Assembly (NCBI RefSeq): GCF_004364325.1 | Contig: NZ_SOCP01000006.1 | Span: 372,001-436,000 of the forward strand | Origin: Actinophytocola oryzae | GTDB lineage: Bacteria > Actinomycetota > Actinomycetes > Mycobacteriales > Pseudonocardiaceae | Direction: 5' to 3' | DNA: 64,000 nt | Shown: piece after piece, positions 46,417 to 55,492 of the stretch | Position numbering within the stretch: position 1 is the stretch's first letter | How the letters are laid out: each line of letters opens with the position of its first letter | Notes under the pieces: generated by a model | Databases searched by the model: none | Told to the model about the DNA's origin: nothing | Seen by the model: only the letters and a program-made list of their open reading frames with translations | Position numbers and translations under genes: made by a program

Positions 46417-46537
46417 TGGGCACCTCTTCGGGGATCGACCCTCTTCGCACGCCGCCGGCCCGGCGACCGGGGGTGTTCCTCCGCGAAGAGGTGTCAGGTT
46501 CGAGGCTACCTTCTGACCTGTTCAGACTCTCCAGGCG

Positions 46538-47824
46538 TCATGCGGGGTCCGTCGCGCGGCGGTCGTCGTCGGCGACGCGGTCGTCGCAGCCGGGTAGCTC
46601 CGCGCCCAGCGCCTCGTTCGGGAGGGGGTGCTGCCGGTCCTCGGCAGGCTCGTCGCGGGGCAGGGTCTCCGGGGCGGTCAGCCAGCCGAGCGCCGCAACC
46701 ACGCAGAGTGAGCCCGTCACGGCGAAGGCCGCCGAGTACGACCAGTTGTCCGCCAGCAGGCCCGCCGCGATCGGGCCGAGCACCGCGCCGAGGTCGGCCG
46801 CCATCTGGAACGTCGCCAGTGCGGGCCCGCCTCGGCCACGCGACCCGATCACGTCCGCGACCGTCGCCTGCAGCGGCGGCGAGAGACATCCCGCCCCCAA
46901 CCCCGCGACCACGGTCGCCGTCAGGAACCACGGGACCGAGTCCGTGAACCCGACCCAGACGGTCCCGCCGCCCGACACCAGCAGGCCCGCCAGCACCAGC
47001 GGCCTGCGGCCCCACGAGTCGGCCAACCTGCCCGACACCATCAGCATCGCGACGTTCCCCGCCGCGAACACCGCGAGCGCCGTGCCGGCGAAGGCACCGT
47101 CGCGCCGCAGGACCTCCTCGACGAACAGCGGCACGAGCGACACCCGCACCCCGAACACCGCCCAGCCGTTGGCGAACGACGAACCGAGGGCCGCGACGTA
47201 GGACCGGTGCCGCAACGCCGAGCGCAGGGTGAAGTCCGACGCCGACTCGGTCACCGAGGCCGCGAGGGTCGAGTGCCGCAGGAACCACCACACGAACACC
47301 ACCACGACCAGCAGCAACGCCGCGTACACCAGGAACGGCGCCCGCAGCGAGATGGTCAGCAGGCCGCCGCCGAGCAGTGGTCCGGTCACGTTGCCCGCGA
47401 GGAACCCTGTGCCCCACAACCCGGAGGCCCGTCCCCGCAGTGGCGCGGGCGTCAGCCGGATGAGCAGCGCGATGGCCGACACCGTGAACATCGTCGACCC
47501 GATGCCGCCTGCACCGCGGAACAGCAGCAGCTGCCAGTAGTTCCCCGCGAACGCGCACGCCCCGGTGGACACCGCGACGATCGTGATCCCCGCCAGGTAC
47601 ACGCGCCGCTCGCCGAGCAGGGTGACCAGCCGCCCGCTGGCGGGCGCGAACAGCAGCCGGGCGACGGCGAAGGCGCTGACGACGACGGAGGCGGCCGTCA
47701 CGCTGACGTTGAACGCACGGGCGAACGTCGGCAGCGCCGGCGCCACGAGCCCGAACCCCACGGCGATGATGAAGTTCGCCACGACCAGGACCCAGACCTC
47801 ACGAGGCAGGCGCGACGTCGACAC
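46538..47824 (-). CDS. MFS transporter (multidrug efflux type)
   Basis: The 428-residue protein has twelve membrane segments and MFS motifs: VAPALPTFARAF in TM1, GRLVTLLGERRVYLAG for the TM2-3 loop, RGAGGIGSTMFTVSAIALL, and GRLADSWGRRPLVLAG in the second half. It is most like drug-export antiporters of the DHA1 type. A hydrophilic tail of about 50 residues follows TM12. GTG 47824 is the start. The substrate is unknown. Confidence 0.9.
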   Translation of the reverse strand: MSTSRLPREVWVLVVANFIIAVGFGLVAPALPTFARAFNVSVTAASVVVSAFAVARLLFAPASGRLVTLLGERRVYLAGITIVAVSTGACAFAGNYWQLLLFRGAGGIGSTMFTVSAIALLIRLTPAPLRGRASGLWGTGFLAGNVTGPLLGGGLLTISLRAPFLVYAALLLVVVVFVWWFLRHSTLAASVTESASDFTLRSALRHRSYVAALGSSFANGWAVFGVRVSLVPLFVEEVLRRDGAFAGTALAVFAAGNVAMLMVSGRLADSWGRRPLVLAGLLVSGGGTVWVGFTDSVPWFLTATVVAGLGAGCLSPPLQATVADVIGSRGRGGPALATFQMAADLGAVLGPIAAGLLADNWSYSAAFAVTGSLCVVAALGWLTAPETLPRDEPAEDRQHPLPNEALGAELPGCDDRVADDDRRATDPA

Positions 47825-47871
47825 GTCACCACACTCGCATGTCCGGTGACAGCTCGGGTGGTGACGGCCCT

Positions 47872-47913
47872 CACCAAGGCCCGGGACGACACCGCCGCCC
47901 CGGGTCCTTGGTG
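47872..47913. terminator. Hairpin terminator of the ABC permease gene
   Basis: CACCAAGG/CCTTGGTG arms with nested CCGGG/CCCGG lie five bases after the stop of the minus-strand permease gene at 47918. The structure is symmetric, with no T-run. Confidence 0.6.
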
Positions 47914-47917
47914 TGGG

Positions 47918-49561
47918 TCAGCCGATGTCGCGGCGGCGGAAGGTCGCCAGCCCGGCCGCGACCAGCGCGACCGCCACCAGCGTCAGCCACGCGAGCGGCA
48001 CCACGGAGAACTCGCCGCCCGGCAGCTTGGGCGTGTGCGTGAACGGCGAGATGTCCATCGCCCACTGCGGCAGCCCGAAGACCGGCCCGAACTGGCCGAG
48101 CAGCAGGAACACCACCAGCGCACCCCAGCCGGCCATGGCCATGCCGGGCACGAGGCCGAACGCGAGCACCGTGATGCCGGTCAGCACCCACACCGCGGGC
48201 AGGTGCACCAGCGCCGCGCCGAGCACGCGGCCGAACGCCGACATGTCCCCGCCCGCCGCACCGTGCGCGAACCCGGCGAACACGCCGAGCGTCACCAGCA
48301 GCAGTGCCGAGCCGGCCAGTGCGACCGTCACGTGGCTCGCCGCGAAGCGCACCCTGCCGATCCGCGTCGCGAGGATCGGCTCCGCCCGCAGCGCGGTCTC
48401 CTCCTGGCGCAGCCGCATGGCCGCCGAGATCCCGTACGCGGACACGATCACCGCGATGATGCCCATCTCCGCGGACAGGAACGCGTCGACGATGCCGCGC
48501 TCGCCGCCCAGCTTCATGATCATGTCCCGGGCCGACGGGGTGTCGAGCAGCTCGCCGACCTGCGAGGCGATGCTGCCCACCACGAGACCGCCGATGGCCA
48601 TGCCGATCAGCCAGCCGACCAGGCCACCCCGCTGCAACCGGACCGCCAGCGCGAGCGGGGACCGCAGTGCCGCGCTCGCCCTCGGACGGCCCGGCCGCTG
48701 GGACAGCAGACCAGCGCCGTGGTCGCGCCGGGCGACCAGCAGGTACGCGCCGACCGACACCAGCCCCGCGAAGAACAGCAGGTAGAGCAGCACCCACCAG
48801 CGGTCGCCCGCGAACGGCCGGACCTGCTGTGCCCAGCCGATCGGCGACAGCCACGACAGCCAGGTCGAGGTCTCCGTGCCTGCCGCGTCCCCGGCCGCGC
48901 GCAGCAGGTACGCCGCGGCCAGTACGGCGGCGGCGAGCCCGCGTGCGGCGCGGGCACCGTCGGTGACCTGCGCGGCCAGGGCGCCGACGGCGGCGAACGC
49001 GATGCCGGCACCCGCCCAGGACAGGCCGAACGCGAACGCGCCGGAAGCTGGTAAGCCCGTGCCTGCCAGGCTCGCCGCGGTCAGCACCGCGAGCACGACC
49101 GAGATGCCCGCCGACAGCAGCAAAGCCGCGGTCAGCGGCGCGTACCGGCCGACGACCGCCGCGCCGAGCAGTTCGGCGCGGCCGGACTCCTCTTCCGCGC
49201 GGGTGTGCCGCACGACCGTGAAGATCGCGACCAGCGCGACGAGCGCCGCCCCCATGGCGCCGAGCTTGATCAGCGAGACGGCCCCCAGCGAGGTCGGGTC
49301 GAAGACCCGGCCGTAGAGCGCGAGTGTCGCCGGGGTGTCGTTGACCGCGTTCGCGGCCCGCACCCGGGACTCGAGCGTGTCGTAGAGGTCCTGCGAGGCC
49401 GACGACGAGCTGGCGGCCATGATCACGAACAGCAGGATCCAGACCGAGGCGATGATCCGGTCCCGCCGCAGGGCCAGGCGCAGGAGCGCGCCGGTGCCGG
49501 CGAAGCCGTCCCGCTGCCCGGTTGTGGCGGCGGCCGGCCTCTCGGTCAGGGTCGCGGTCAC
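47918..49561 (-). CDS. ABC-2 type exporter permease, duplicated
   Basis: The 547-residue protein has about twelve membrane segments in two related halves (ALLRLALRRDRIIASVWILL and LALAVRLQRGGLVGWLIGMA begin each half). This is the form found in actinomycete antibiotic exporters of the DrrB/TipC-like class. GTG 49561 overlaps the stop of the ATPase gene as GTGA, so the two are translationally coupled. The substrate is unknown; the divergent regulator suggests induction by a drug-like ligand. Confidence 0.9.
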   Translation of the reverse strand: MTATLTERPAAATTGQRDGFAGTGALLRLALRRDRIIASVWILLFVIMAASSSSASQDLYDTLESRVRAANAVNDTPATLALYGRVFDPTSLGAVSLIKLGAMGAALVALVAIFTVVRHTRAEEESGRAELLGAAVVGRYAPLTAALLLSAGISVVLAVLTAASLAGTGLPASGAFAFGLSWAGAGIAFAAVGALAAQVTDGARAARGLAAAVLAAAYLLRAAGDAAGTETSTWLSWLSPIGWAQQVRPFAGDRWWVLLYLLFFAGLVSVGAYLLVARRDHGAGLLSQRPGRPRASAALRSPLALAVRLQRGGLVGWLIGMAIGGLVVGSIASQVGELLDTPSARDMIMKLGGERGIVDAFLSAEMGIIAVIVSAYGISAAMRLRQEETALRAEPILATRIGRVRFAASHVTVALAGSALLLVTLGVFAGFAHGAAGGDMSAFGRVLGAALVHLPAVWVLTGITVLAFGLVPGMAMAGWGALVVFLLLGQFGPVFGLPQWAMDISPFTHTPKLPGGEFSVVPLAWLTLVAVALVAAGLATFRRRDIG

Positions 49562-50481
49562 CTCGCCACCGCCGCGTGCGCGCCGTTCTCCTTGGCCATG
49601 TCCGCCTCGTAGTGGCGCAGGAACAGCTCCTCCAGCGTCGGCGGCTGGCTGGTCAGGCTGCGCACGCCGGTCCGGGTGAGCCTGCGCAGCGCGCCGTCGA
49701 GCTCCTTGGTGTCCACGTCGAACCTGACGTGTGAGCCGTCGACCACGAGGTCGTGCACCCCGGGCAGGTCGGCGAGGCCCTCCGGGGGCCCGGCGAGGTC
49801 GGCCGAGATCGACGTGCGGGTCAGGTGCCGCAGCTCGGCGAGGGTGCCGGTCTCGACGGTGCGTCCCAGCCGGATGATGCTCACCCGATCGCACAGGGAC
49901 TCGACCTCGGCGAGGATGTGGCTCGACAGCAGTACCGTGCGGCCGCGCCCCCGCTCCTCGGTGATGCAGTCCTGGAAGACGGCCTCCATCAGCGGGTCGA
50001 GGCCCGAGGTCGGCTCGTCGAGGATCAGCAGCTCGACGTTCGAGGCCAGCGCGGCGACCAGCGCGACCTTCTGCCGGTTGCCCTTGGAGTAGGTCCGGCC
50101 CTTCTTGGTCGGGTCGAGGTCGAACCGCTCGAGCAGCTCGGCGCGCCGGTTCTCGTCCAGCCCGCCACGCAGCCTGCCGAGCAGGTCGATGACCTCGCCG
50201 CCGGACAGGTTCGGCCACAGCGAGACGTCGCCCGGGACGTAGGCGAGGCGGCGGTGCAGCGAGGTGGCGTCGGCCCACGGGTCGCCGCCGAGCAGGCGGG
50301 TCTCGCCCTCGTCGGCGCGGAGCAGACCGAGCAGCACCCGGATCGTCGTCGACTTGCCTGCCCCGTTCGGTCCGAGGAAGCCGTGCACCTCCCCGGTGCG
50401 CACGGTCAGATCGAGTCCGTCCAGCGCACGTGTCCGGCCGAAGGTCTTGACCAGGCCCGACACGGAGATTGCGGTTGTCAT
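49558..50481 (-). CDS. ABC transporter ATP-binding protein
   Basis: The 307-residue ATPase has Walker A GPNGAGKST (near 39), a Q-loop-type VPGDVSLWPNLSGG, a variant signature YSKGNRQKV, and Walker B LLILDEPTSGLDP, with an H-loop LSSH. The C-terminal region (LDGALRRLTRTGVRSLTSQPPTLEELF) is typical of drug-export ATPases. It drives the permease encoded downstream. ATG 50481 has no obvious ribosome site, so the mRNA may be leaderless or nearly so. Confidence 0.93.
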   Translation of the reverse strand: MTTAISVSGLVKTFGRTRALDGLDLTVRTGEVHGFLGPNGAGKSTTIRVLLGLLRADEGETRLLGGDPWADATSLHRRLAYVPGDVSLWPNLSGGEVIDLLGRLRGGLDENRRAELLERFDLDPTKKGRTYSKGNRQKVALVAALASNVELLILDEPTSGLDPLMEAVFQDCITEERGRGRTVLLSSHILAEVESLCDRVSIIRLGRTVETGTLAELRHLTRTSISADLAGPPEGLADLPGVHDLVVDGSHVRFDVDTKELDGALRRLTRTGVRSLTSQPPTLEELFLRHYEADMAKENGAHAAVAR

Positions 50482-50501
50482 GGTTCGGAACGTAGTGTCA
50501 T

Positions 50502-50517
50502 TTCACAACTTTGTGAA
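50502..50517. promoter_or_regulatory. Operator candidate TTCACAA-CT-TTGTGAA
   Basis: A perfect inverted repeat of seven-base arms lies in the spacer between the divergent ABC exporter and MarR-like regulator genes. Its AT-rich form, 20 bases from the ATPase start, fits a MarR-type binding site controlling both directions. TATAAA at 50530-50535 may be the -10 of the regulator promoter. Confidence 0.65.
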
Positions 50518-50562
50518 GTTAAGAAAACGTATAAACTGATGGTGACCACACGGTCGGAGGAG

Positions 50563-51060
50563 ATGATGCGAACCGTGACGAACACACCCGAGGGGCGAGA
50601 AGCGACCGACGTCGACCGGTTCGTCGAGAGGTTCGCGCTGCTCCTGACGGACGCCGGGTTGGCGAGGATGCCCTCGCGGGTGTTCGGCGCCCTCCTCGTG
50701 ACCGACGACGGAAAGCTCACCGCGGGTGACATAGCCGACACCCTCCAGGTGAGCCCCGCGGCCGTGTCGGGTGCGGTGCGTTACCTCGTGCAGGTCGGCC
50801 TGATCGTCCGACGCCGGGACCCCGGCGAGCGCCGCGACCACTACGAGGTCACCGACGACATGTGGTACGAGGCGTACGCCAACCGGGACCAGCAGTTCAC
50901 CGCGTGGGCCGAGCTGATGAAGGAGGGCGTGGCCGCCGTCGGTCCCGAGACCAAGGCGGGCTGGCGACTCGAGACGAGCCGTCAGTTCTTCGAGTTCCTC
51001 CGGAGCGAGATCCCGGAGCTGCTGGCGAAGTGGCGGGAGTACCAGGCGGAACGACGGTAG
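50563..51060 (+). CDS. MarR/GbsR-like transcriptional regulator
   Basis: The protein (165 residues from this start) has a winged helix: MPSRVFGALLVTDDGKLTAG, IADTLQVSPAAVSGAVRYL and the wing VRRRDPGERRDHYEV. A helical dimerisation end follows (WAELMKEGVAAVGPETKAG). Such proteins repress drug exporters. The start is uncertain: tandem ATGs at 50563 and 50566 sit too close to GGAGGAG, GTG 50575 is 12 bases past it, and ATG 50539 lies just after TATAAA. It is divergent from the ABC exporter and shares the operator at 50502. Confidence 0.86.
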   Translation: MMRTVTNTPEGREATDVDRFVERFALLLTDAGLARMPSRVFGALLVTDDGKLTAGDIADTLQVSPAAVSGAVRYLVQVGLIVRRRDPGERRDHYEVTDDMWYEAYANRDQQFTAWAELMKEGVAAVGPETKAGWRLETSRQFFEFLRSEIPELLAKWREYQAERR

Positions 51061-51061
51061 C

Positions 51062-52726
51062 GTGGCGGCCGTGACCAACTCCGTTACGGCCCTCGCCGAC
51101 GAGCTCGTCCAGCTGTACTTCCAGTCCGACCCGGTGTTCAGCACGGTCGTCGGCGTGCCGGGGTACGGCCGCGTGCTGGCCGACCGGTCGCCTGCCGCCG
51201 AGGCCGACCTCCTGGCACGCGTCCAGGACGTCGCGGCACGCGCGTCGGCCGTCGACCCGGCCGGCCTCACCCCGGACGACGTCGTGACGCGGGCGATCGT
51301 CATCCACCAGGCGGGCGCCATGGCCGACTGGACGGCATCGCGCCAGATCGAGTTCACGATCAGCGACCTGTTCGTCGCGCCGGCCAGCGAGCTGATCATG
51401 ACGCTGCCGATGCTGCCGCTCACCACGGACGAGAGCCGCGACGACTACCTCGCGAGGCTCCGGGCCGTCCCCGCCTACCTGGCCACGGTCACCGAACGCC
51501 ACCGCGCCGGGGCCGTCGAGGGCCGCGTCCCCGTCGCGAGCCTGGTCGAGAAGGCCGTCGCGCACCTGGACCGCTACCTCGCCGAAGCCGAGAACGACCC
51601 GCTGGCCAGGCAGGAGGCGCCCGCGGAGTTCGCCGAGGCGCGCGAGGAGGTGCTCGCCTCGGTCGTGCGACCGGCCATCGCCGAGTACCGCCGCTTCCTC
51701 GCCGACGAGATGGTCGCCCTCGGCAGGCCGGACGACAGGGTCGGCGTCTGCCGGCTCCCCGACGGCGAGGAGATCTACCGCCGCCTGTCGCGCTTCCACA
51801 CGACCACCGACCGCACCCCGGACGAGCTGCACCAGACCGGTCTGGACATCATCGCCGCGCTCACCGAGGAGTACGCGGCGCTCGGCGACAAGCTCTTCGG
51901 CGTCTCCGACCGCGCCGAGATCTTCCGCAGGATGACGTCCGACCCCGCCATGCGTTGGCGCGACGAGGAGGAGCTGCTCTCCTCCGCCCGTGAGGCCGTG
52001 ACCAGGGCCGAGGCCGCGGTGCCCGACTGGTTCGGCGTGCTGGCTTCCACGCGGTGCAAGGTCGAGCCGGTGCCGCCCGCCGACGCACCCGGCGCGCCGA
52101 TGGCGTTCTACCTGTGGCCGTCGATGGACGGCGCCCGCCCCGGCATCTACTTCGCGAACACCCACAAGCCGCGGGAGCGCGACCGGTTCGTGTCCGAGGT
52201 GACCGCGTTCCACGAGGCCGTGCCGGGACACCACTTCCAGATCACCATCGCGCAGGAGCTCACCCACCTGCCGATGCTGCGCAGGGTCGTGGCCCCGAAC
52301 GCGTACGCGGAGGGCTGGGGTCTCTACACCGAGCGCCTCGCCGAGGAGATGGGCCTGTACACGAGCGACGTGGACCGCCTGGGCATGCTCGCGATGGACT
52401 CGATGCGTGCCGGGCGGCTCGTCGTGGACACCGGCATGCACGCGAAGGGCTGGTCCCGCGAACAGGCCATCGCCTACCTGCGGGAGAACACCCCGATGGC
52501 CGACATCGACATCCGCAACGAGGTCGACCGCTACATCGCCTACCCGGGGCAGGCGCTGGGCTACATGGTCGGGCGGCTGGAGATCCAGCGCAACCGCCAG
52601 GTCGCGGAGCGGACCCTCGGTGCCGCGTTCGACATCCGCGAGTTCCACGACCAGGTCCTGACCAACGGCGCGCTGCCGCTGTCGGTCCTCGGCGAGGTCG
52701 TCGACCGGTGGCTCAGCCGGCCTTGA
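51062..52726 (+). CDS. DUF885 family metallopeptidase-like protein
   Basis: The 554-residue protein has the DUF885 zinc motif HEAVPGHHFQ (near 382) with a downstream Glu in YAEGWGLYTERLAEEMGLY, and a long helical N-terminal region. Members are thought to be metallo-carboxypeptidases or related hydrolases. No signal peptide is present, so it is cytoplasmic. It begins one base after the regulator stop; GTG 51071 is an alternative start. Its end overlaps the convergent membrane-protein gene by 14 bases. Confidence 0.9.
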   Translation: MAAVTNSVTALADELVQLYFQSDPVFSTVVGVPGYGRVLADRSPAAEADLLARVQDVAARASAVDPAGLTPDDVVTRAIVIHQAGAMADWTASRQIEFTISDLFVAPASELIMTLPMLPLTTDESRDDYLARLRAVPAYLATVTERHRAGAVEGRVPVASLVEKAVAHLDRYLAEAENDPLARQEAPAEFAEAREEVLASVVRPAIAEYRRFLADEMVALGRPDDRVGVCRLPDGEEIYRRLSRFHTTTDRTPDELHQTGLDIIAALTEEYAALGDKLFGVSDRAEIFRRMTSDPAMRWRDEEELLSSAREAVTRAEAAVPDWFGVLASTRCKVEPVPPADAPGAPMAFYLWPSMDGARPGIYFANTHKPRERDRFVSEVTAFHEAVPGHHFQITIAQELTHLPMLRRVVAPNAYAEGWGLYTERLAEEMGLYTSDVDRLGMLAMDSMRAGRLVVDTGMHAKGWSREQAIAYLRENTPMADIDIRNEVDRYIAYPGQALGYMVGRLEIQRNRQVAERTLGAAFDIREFHDQVLTNGALPLSVLGEVVDRWLSRP

Positions 52727-53762
52727 CCGTGGCCAGGATCTCCTGGGTGAGCGACGGGTCGAGCGCCTTCGGGTCGGCAGGCCCGCCGTTCAGGTCGTTG
52801 ACCACGACCATCATCGCGACGCCCTTGGGCTGGCCGTCGGTCTCCAGCAGGACACCGACCAGCGAGACCTCGCCGTCGGACGCCTGGCAGTTGGGTGCCG
52901 TGACGTTCTGCTTGACCTTGGCCGTCACCGTCATGGCCGTCTTGCCGTCGACCTTGGTGTCCGTCGGCGTCGGGACGTCCACCTGGGCGTCCTCGCCGTA
53001 GTACGTGGTGGCGAACGACTTCGCGAAGTCCTCGACCGTGGTGGCCAGGTCGAGGTCCTTGCCGTCCTTGCCCTGCACGTCGCCGCTCGCCGCGAACGTG
53101 CGGACGTAGCCCGCGCCCTCGCAGTCGTAGTTGCCGTAGTCGGCGGCGCCGGTGAAGTCGACGCCGAGGCCGCTCTTGACCGGGTTGTTCGACTGCTTCC
53201 AGTCCGACGGCACCTGGTAGCTCAGCCCGGAGTCCGCGGTGTTGTCGATGGAGAGCCAGTCGCCGTGTTCCCCGCCCTTGGTCGAGGGGCTCGACGACTT
53301 CGAGTTCGGGGTGGACTTACCAGTGGTGTCCTTCGGCGCGGTGCTCGACTTGTTGTCGTCCTGCGCCACCGGCTGGTTGTCCTTGCGATTCACCAGAAGG
53401 ATGGCGACGACCGCGCCGATGATGATCACTATCGCGACGAGGCTGAGGATCATCGGCAGCTTCGAGCGCTTCGGCGGCGGTGGTGGTGGTGCGCCATAAC
53501 CGGCGGCGGGAAATCCACCCGTTGGGGGGAATTGTTGGTACTGCCCGTACTGGTCATACCCGTACGGCTGCTGTTGTTGCTCGCCGCCGTACGGGGCCGC
53601 GCCGCCGTAGGGGTTCGCGCCGTACTGCTGCTGGTAGGGGTCCGGCTGCTGTTGCGCGTACGGGTCCGCGCCGTACCTGTTGGTCCCAGCCTCGGGCCCG
53701 AAGGACTGGTTGGGGTTCCAGCCGCCCTGGTCGCCGCCACCGCCCGACTGCCATCCGGTCAC
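52713..53762 (-). CDS. Single-pass membrane protein with Gln/Tyr/Gly/Pro-rich cytoplasmic tail
   Basis: The 349-residue protein has a low-complexity N terminus (residues 1-100; repeats such as YGADPYAQQQPDPYQQQYG), a basic patch PPKRSKLP, one membrane segment (MILSLVAIVIIIGAVVAILLV) and an extracellular domain of about 200 residues with two Cys (NYDCEGAGYV and APNCQASDG). The outer domain (SGLSYQVPSDWKQSNNPVKSG) resembles substrate-binding-like domains of small actinobacterial surface proteins. GTG 53762 was chosen as the start of the low-complexity region. The function is unknown. Confidence 0.8.
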   Translation of the reverse strand: MTGWQSGGGGDQGGWNPNQSFGPEAGTNRYGADPYAQQQPDPYQQQYGANPYGGAAPYGGEQQQQPYGYDQYGQYQQFPPTGGFPAAGYGAPPPPPPKRSKLPMILSLVAIVIIIGAVVAILLVNRKDNQPVAQDDNKSSTAPKDTTGKSTPNSKSSSPSTKGGEHGDWLSIDNTADSGLSYQVPSDWKQSNNPVKSGLGVDFTGAADYGNYDCEGAGYVRTFAASGDVQGKDGKDLDLATTVEDFAKSFATTYYGEDAQVDVPTPTDTKVDGKTAMTVTAKVKQNVTAPNCQASDGEVSLVGVLLETDGQPKGVAMMVVVNDLNGGPADPKALDPSLTQEILATVKAG

Positions 53763-53986
53763 AGCCAGGACGATAGCCCGAACTCGTGGCCGCCGTGCAC
53801 TTTCTCGGCACAACGGCGGCGGAGTATTCCGGTGATCAGGTATTTCAGAACTGGATACGCACCCCCCGTAGCGAAAGCATTACTCCTCTGAGTAGAGTGC
53901 CGTCCGCCTGATCGACTTAGCCACTCACCCTGCCCCGGGGTGGGTAGTGCAAGCCGGATTGTCCTTCAGACCACCTTGGAGAGTTC

Positions 53987-55198
53987 ATGGCAAGACGGTT
54001 GAAGCTCGCCCGTGCCGGAGCGGCTGTCGCGGGTGTCTCCGTGGCGTTGATGATGAGCGCGGGTGTCCCCGCAGGCGCCGACCCCGTCAGGGGGACCGTC
54101 GACTCGAACGGCGACATCGAGGGCTACCACGTCAACCTCGGCGCGAACTACGACGACATGAGCACCGCTCTGATCGGGTTCAAGCTCGACGACGGCACGA
54201 GCCTCCAGGTGTACTGCGTGGAGATCGACACCCCGATCGACAGCAAGCACGCCATGGTCGAGCAGCCGTGGGACAACTACCCGAACGCCGGGTCGCCCTT
54301 CCACCAGAACCGCACCAAGATCAACTGGATCCTGCACAACGGGTTCCCCGTGGTCGGCACCGAGGCGCTCGCCAGGACGCTCACCGACAAGGGCGAGACC
54401 CTGACCGACGGGATCGACAGCAAGGAAGCCATCACCGCGACGCAGGCGGCGATCTGGCACTTCAGCGACAACAAGAACCTCGACCTGAACGAGCCGTTCG
54501 CCCCGAGCAAGGGCCCGAAGAGCTCGAAAGCCGACGTCGTCGCGCTCTACAAGTACCTCATCGGCGACGCCAACGTGGGCATCGGCGACCAGCCGACCCC
54601 GGGCCTCGCGATCTCCCCGACCGACGCGTCCGGTGACGCGGGCACCCGCATCGGCCCGTTCACCGTCTCCACGACGGGTGACATCGAGAAGCTGACCACC
54701 AAGCTGCCCGACGGCGTGAAGATCACCGACGCGAACGGCAAGGAGCTGTCCGCCGAGCAGATCGAGGACGGCACCGAGCTGTTCCTGGACGTCCCGGCCG
54801 ACGAGGCCGACGGCGAGGGCACCTTCGAGCTGACCGCTACCGCAGGCGTCGACACGGGCCGCCTGTTCGTCGGCGAGAACTACGCCAAGAAGGCGACCCA
54901 GTCGCTGATCGTCGCCAAGTCCGAGCAGAGCGAGATCGTCGCGTCGGCAGGCGGCAAGTGGACCGCGGGCGGCGTCGCGCCGACCAGCGGCACCTCGACG
55001 CCGGAGCAGACCGAGAGCTCCCCGGCCCCGAGCACGGCGCCGACGACGTCGGACACCCCCGCCCCGCAGGCGAAGAACACCTCCGGTGACCTCGCGAGCA
55101 CCGGCGCCTCCATCTTCGCGCCGATCGTGATCGGCGTGGTCCTGCTGGCCTCCGGTGTCGGTGCGCTGTTGTTCCTGCGCCACCGCAGGCGCGCCTGA
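53987..55198 (+). CDS. Thioester-domain surface protein with LAxTG sortase signal
   Basis: The 403-residue protein has a signal peptide (cleavage near AGA-DPV), then a TQXA/thioester domain in which Cys (LQVYCVEIDT, near 76) and Gln (ATQAAIWHF, near 152) should form an internal thioester able to bind host or surface amines. A beta-sandwich region and a Thr/Pro/Ser spacer follow, then LASTG (near 368), a membrane helix and RHRRRA, which is a class E sortase signal. It is thus wall-anchored. ATG 53987 follows GGAGAG. No sortase gene is in the window. Confidence 0.88.
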   Translation: MARRLKLARAGAAVAGVSVALMMSAGVPAGADPVRGTVDSNGDIEGYHVNLGANYDDMSTALIGFKLDDGTSLQVYCVEIDTPIDSKHAMVEQPWDNYPNAGSPFHQNRTKINWILHNGFPVVGTEALARTLTDKGETLTDGIDSKEAITATQAAIWHFSDNKNLDLNEPFAPSKGPKSSKADVVALYKYLIGDANVGIGDQPTPGLAISPTDASGDAGTRIGPFTVSTTGDIEKLTTKLPDGVKITDANGKELSAEQIEDGTELFLDVPADEADGEGTFELTATAGVDTGRLFVGENYAKKATQSLIVAKSEQSEIVASAGGKWTAGGVAPTSGTSTPEQTESSPAPSTAPTTSDTPAPQAKNTSGDLASTGASIFAPIVIGVVLLASGVGALLFLRHRRRA

Positions 55199-55218
55199 CC
55201 GACCAGCCGTATCGTCCA

Positions 55219-55260
55219 CGAGTGGTGGTCTGCCCGATCAGCCGGGGAGACCACCACTCG
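55219..55260 (+). terminator. Long hairpin terminator after the surface-protein gene
   Basis: Perfect 13-base arms CGAGTGGTGGTCT and AGACCACCACTCG enclose a 16-base loop, 20 bases after the stop codon. There is no T-run. Confidence 0.75.
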
Positions 55261-55301
55261 GCCGTAGTAGGTTGGACGGAGTGCGTGGAAGGAGTTCTGT
55301 C

Positions 55302-55490
55302 GTGGGCATCAACTTCGATGACCTGAAGAACAAGGCGGCGGACCTCGTCGAGAAGCACGGGGACAAGATCGAGGACGGCGTCGAGAAGGCCGGCGACTTC
55401 GCGAAGAAGCGGTTCGGCCACGAAGAGCAGATCGACGGCGTAGTCAACAAGATCCAGGACGCGATCCCGGACAAACCAAGCGACAGGTGA
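55302..55490 (+). CDS. Small antitoxin-like protein (MT0933 family)
   Basis: The 62-residue helical, charged protein (DLKNKAADLVEKHGDKIEDG, VEKAGDFAKKRFG, QIDGVVNKIQDAIP) fits the MT0933-like antitoxin family common in actinobacteria. No toxin gene is adjacent, so a toxin-antitoxin role is doubtful and a general small-protein role is possible. GTG 55302 has GGAAGGAG upstream. The next gene starts two bases after its stop. Confidence 0.75.
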   Translation: MGINFDDLKNKAADLVEKHGDKIEDGVEKAGDFAKKRFGHEEQIDGVVNKIQDAIPDKPSDR

Positions 55491-55492
55491 CA

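Noticed and set aside
47207..49054. A 615-codon plus-strand frame across the MFS and ABC permease genes
   Set aside because: The product is almost entirely Arg, Gln, Gly and His, typical of an antisense shadow of a membrane-protein gene.
55302..55490. A toxin-antitoxin module
   Set aside because: Only the antitoxin-like protein is present; the neighbours are a surface protein and a glycolipid-binding-like protein, not a toxin.
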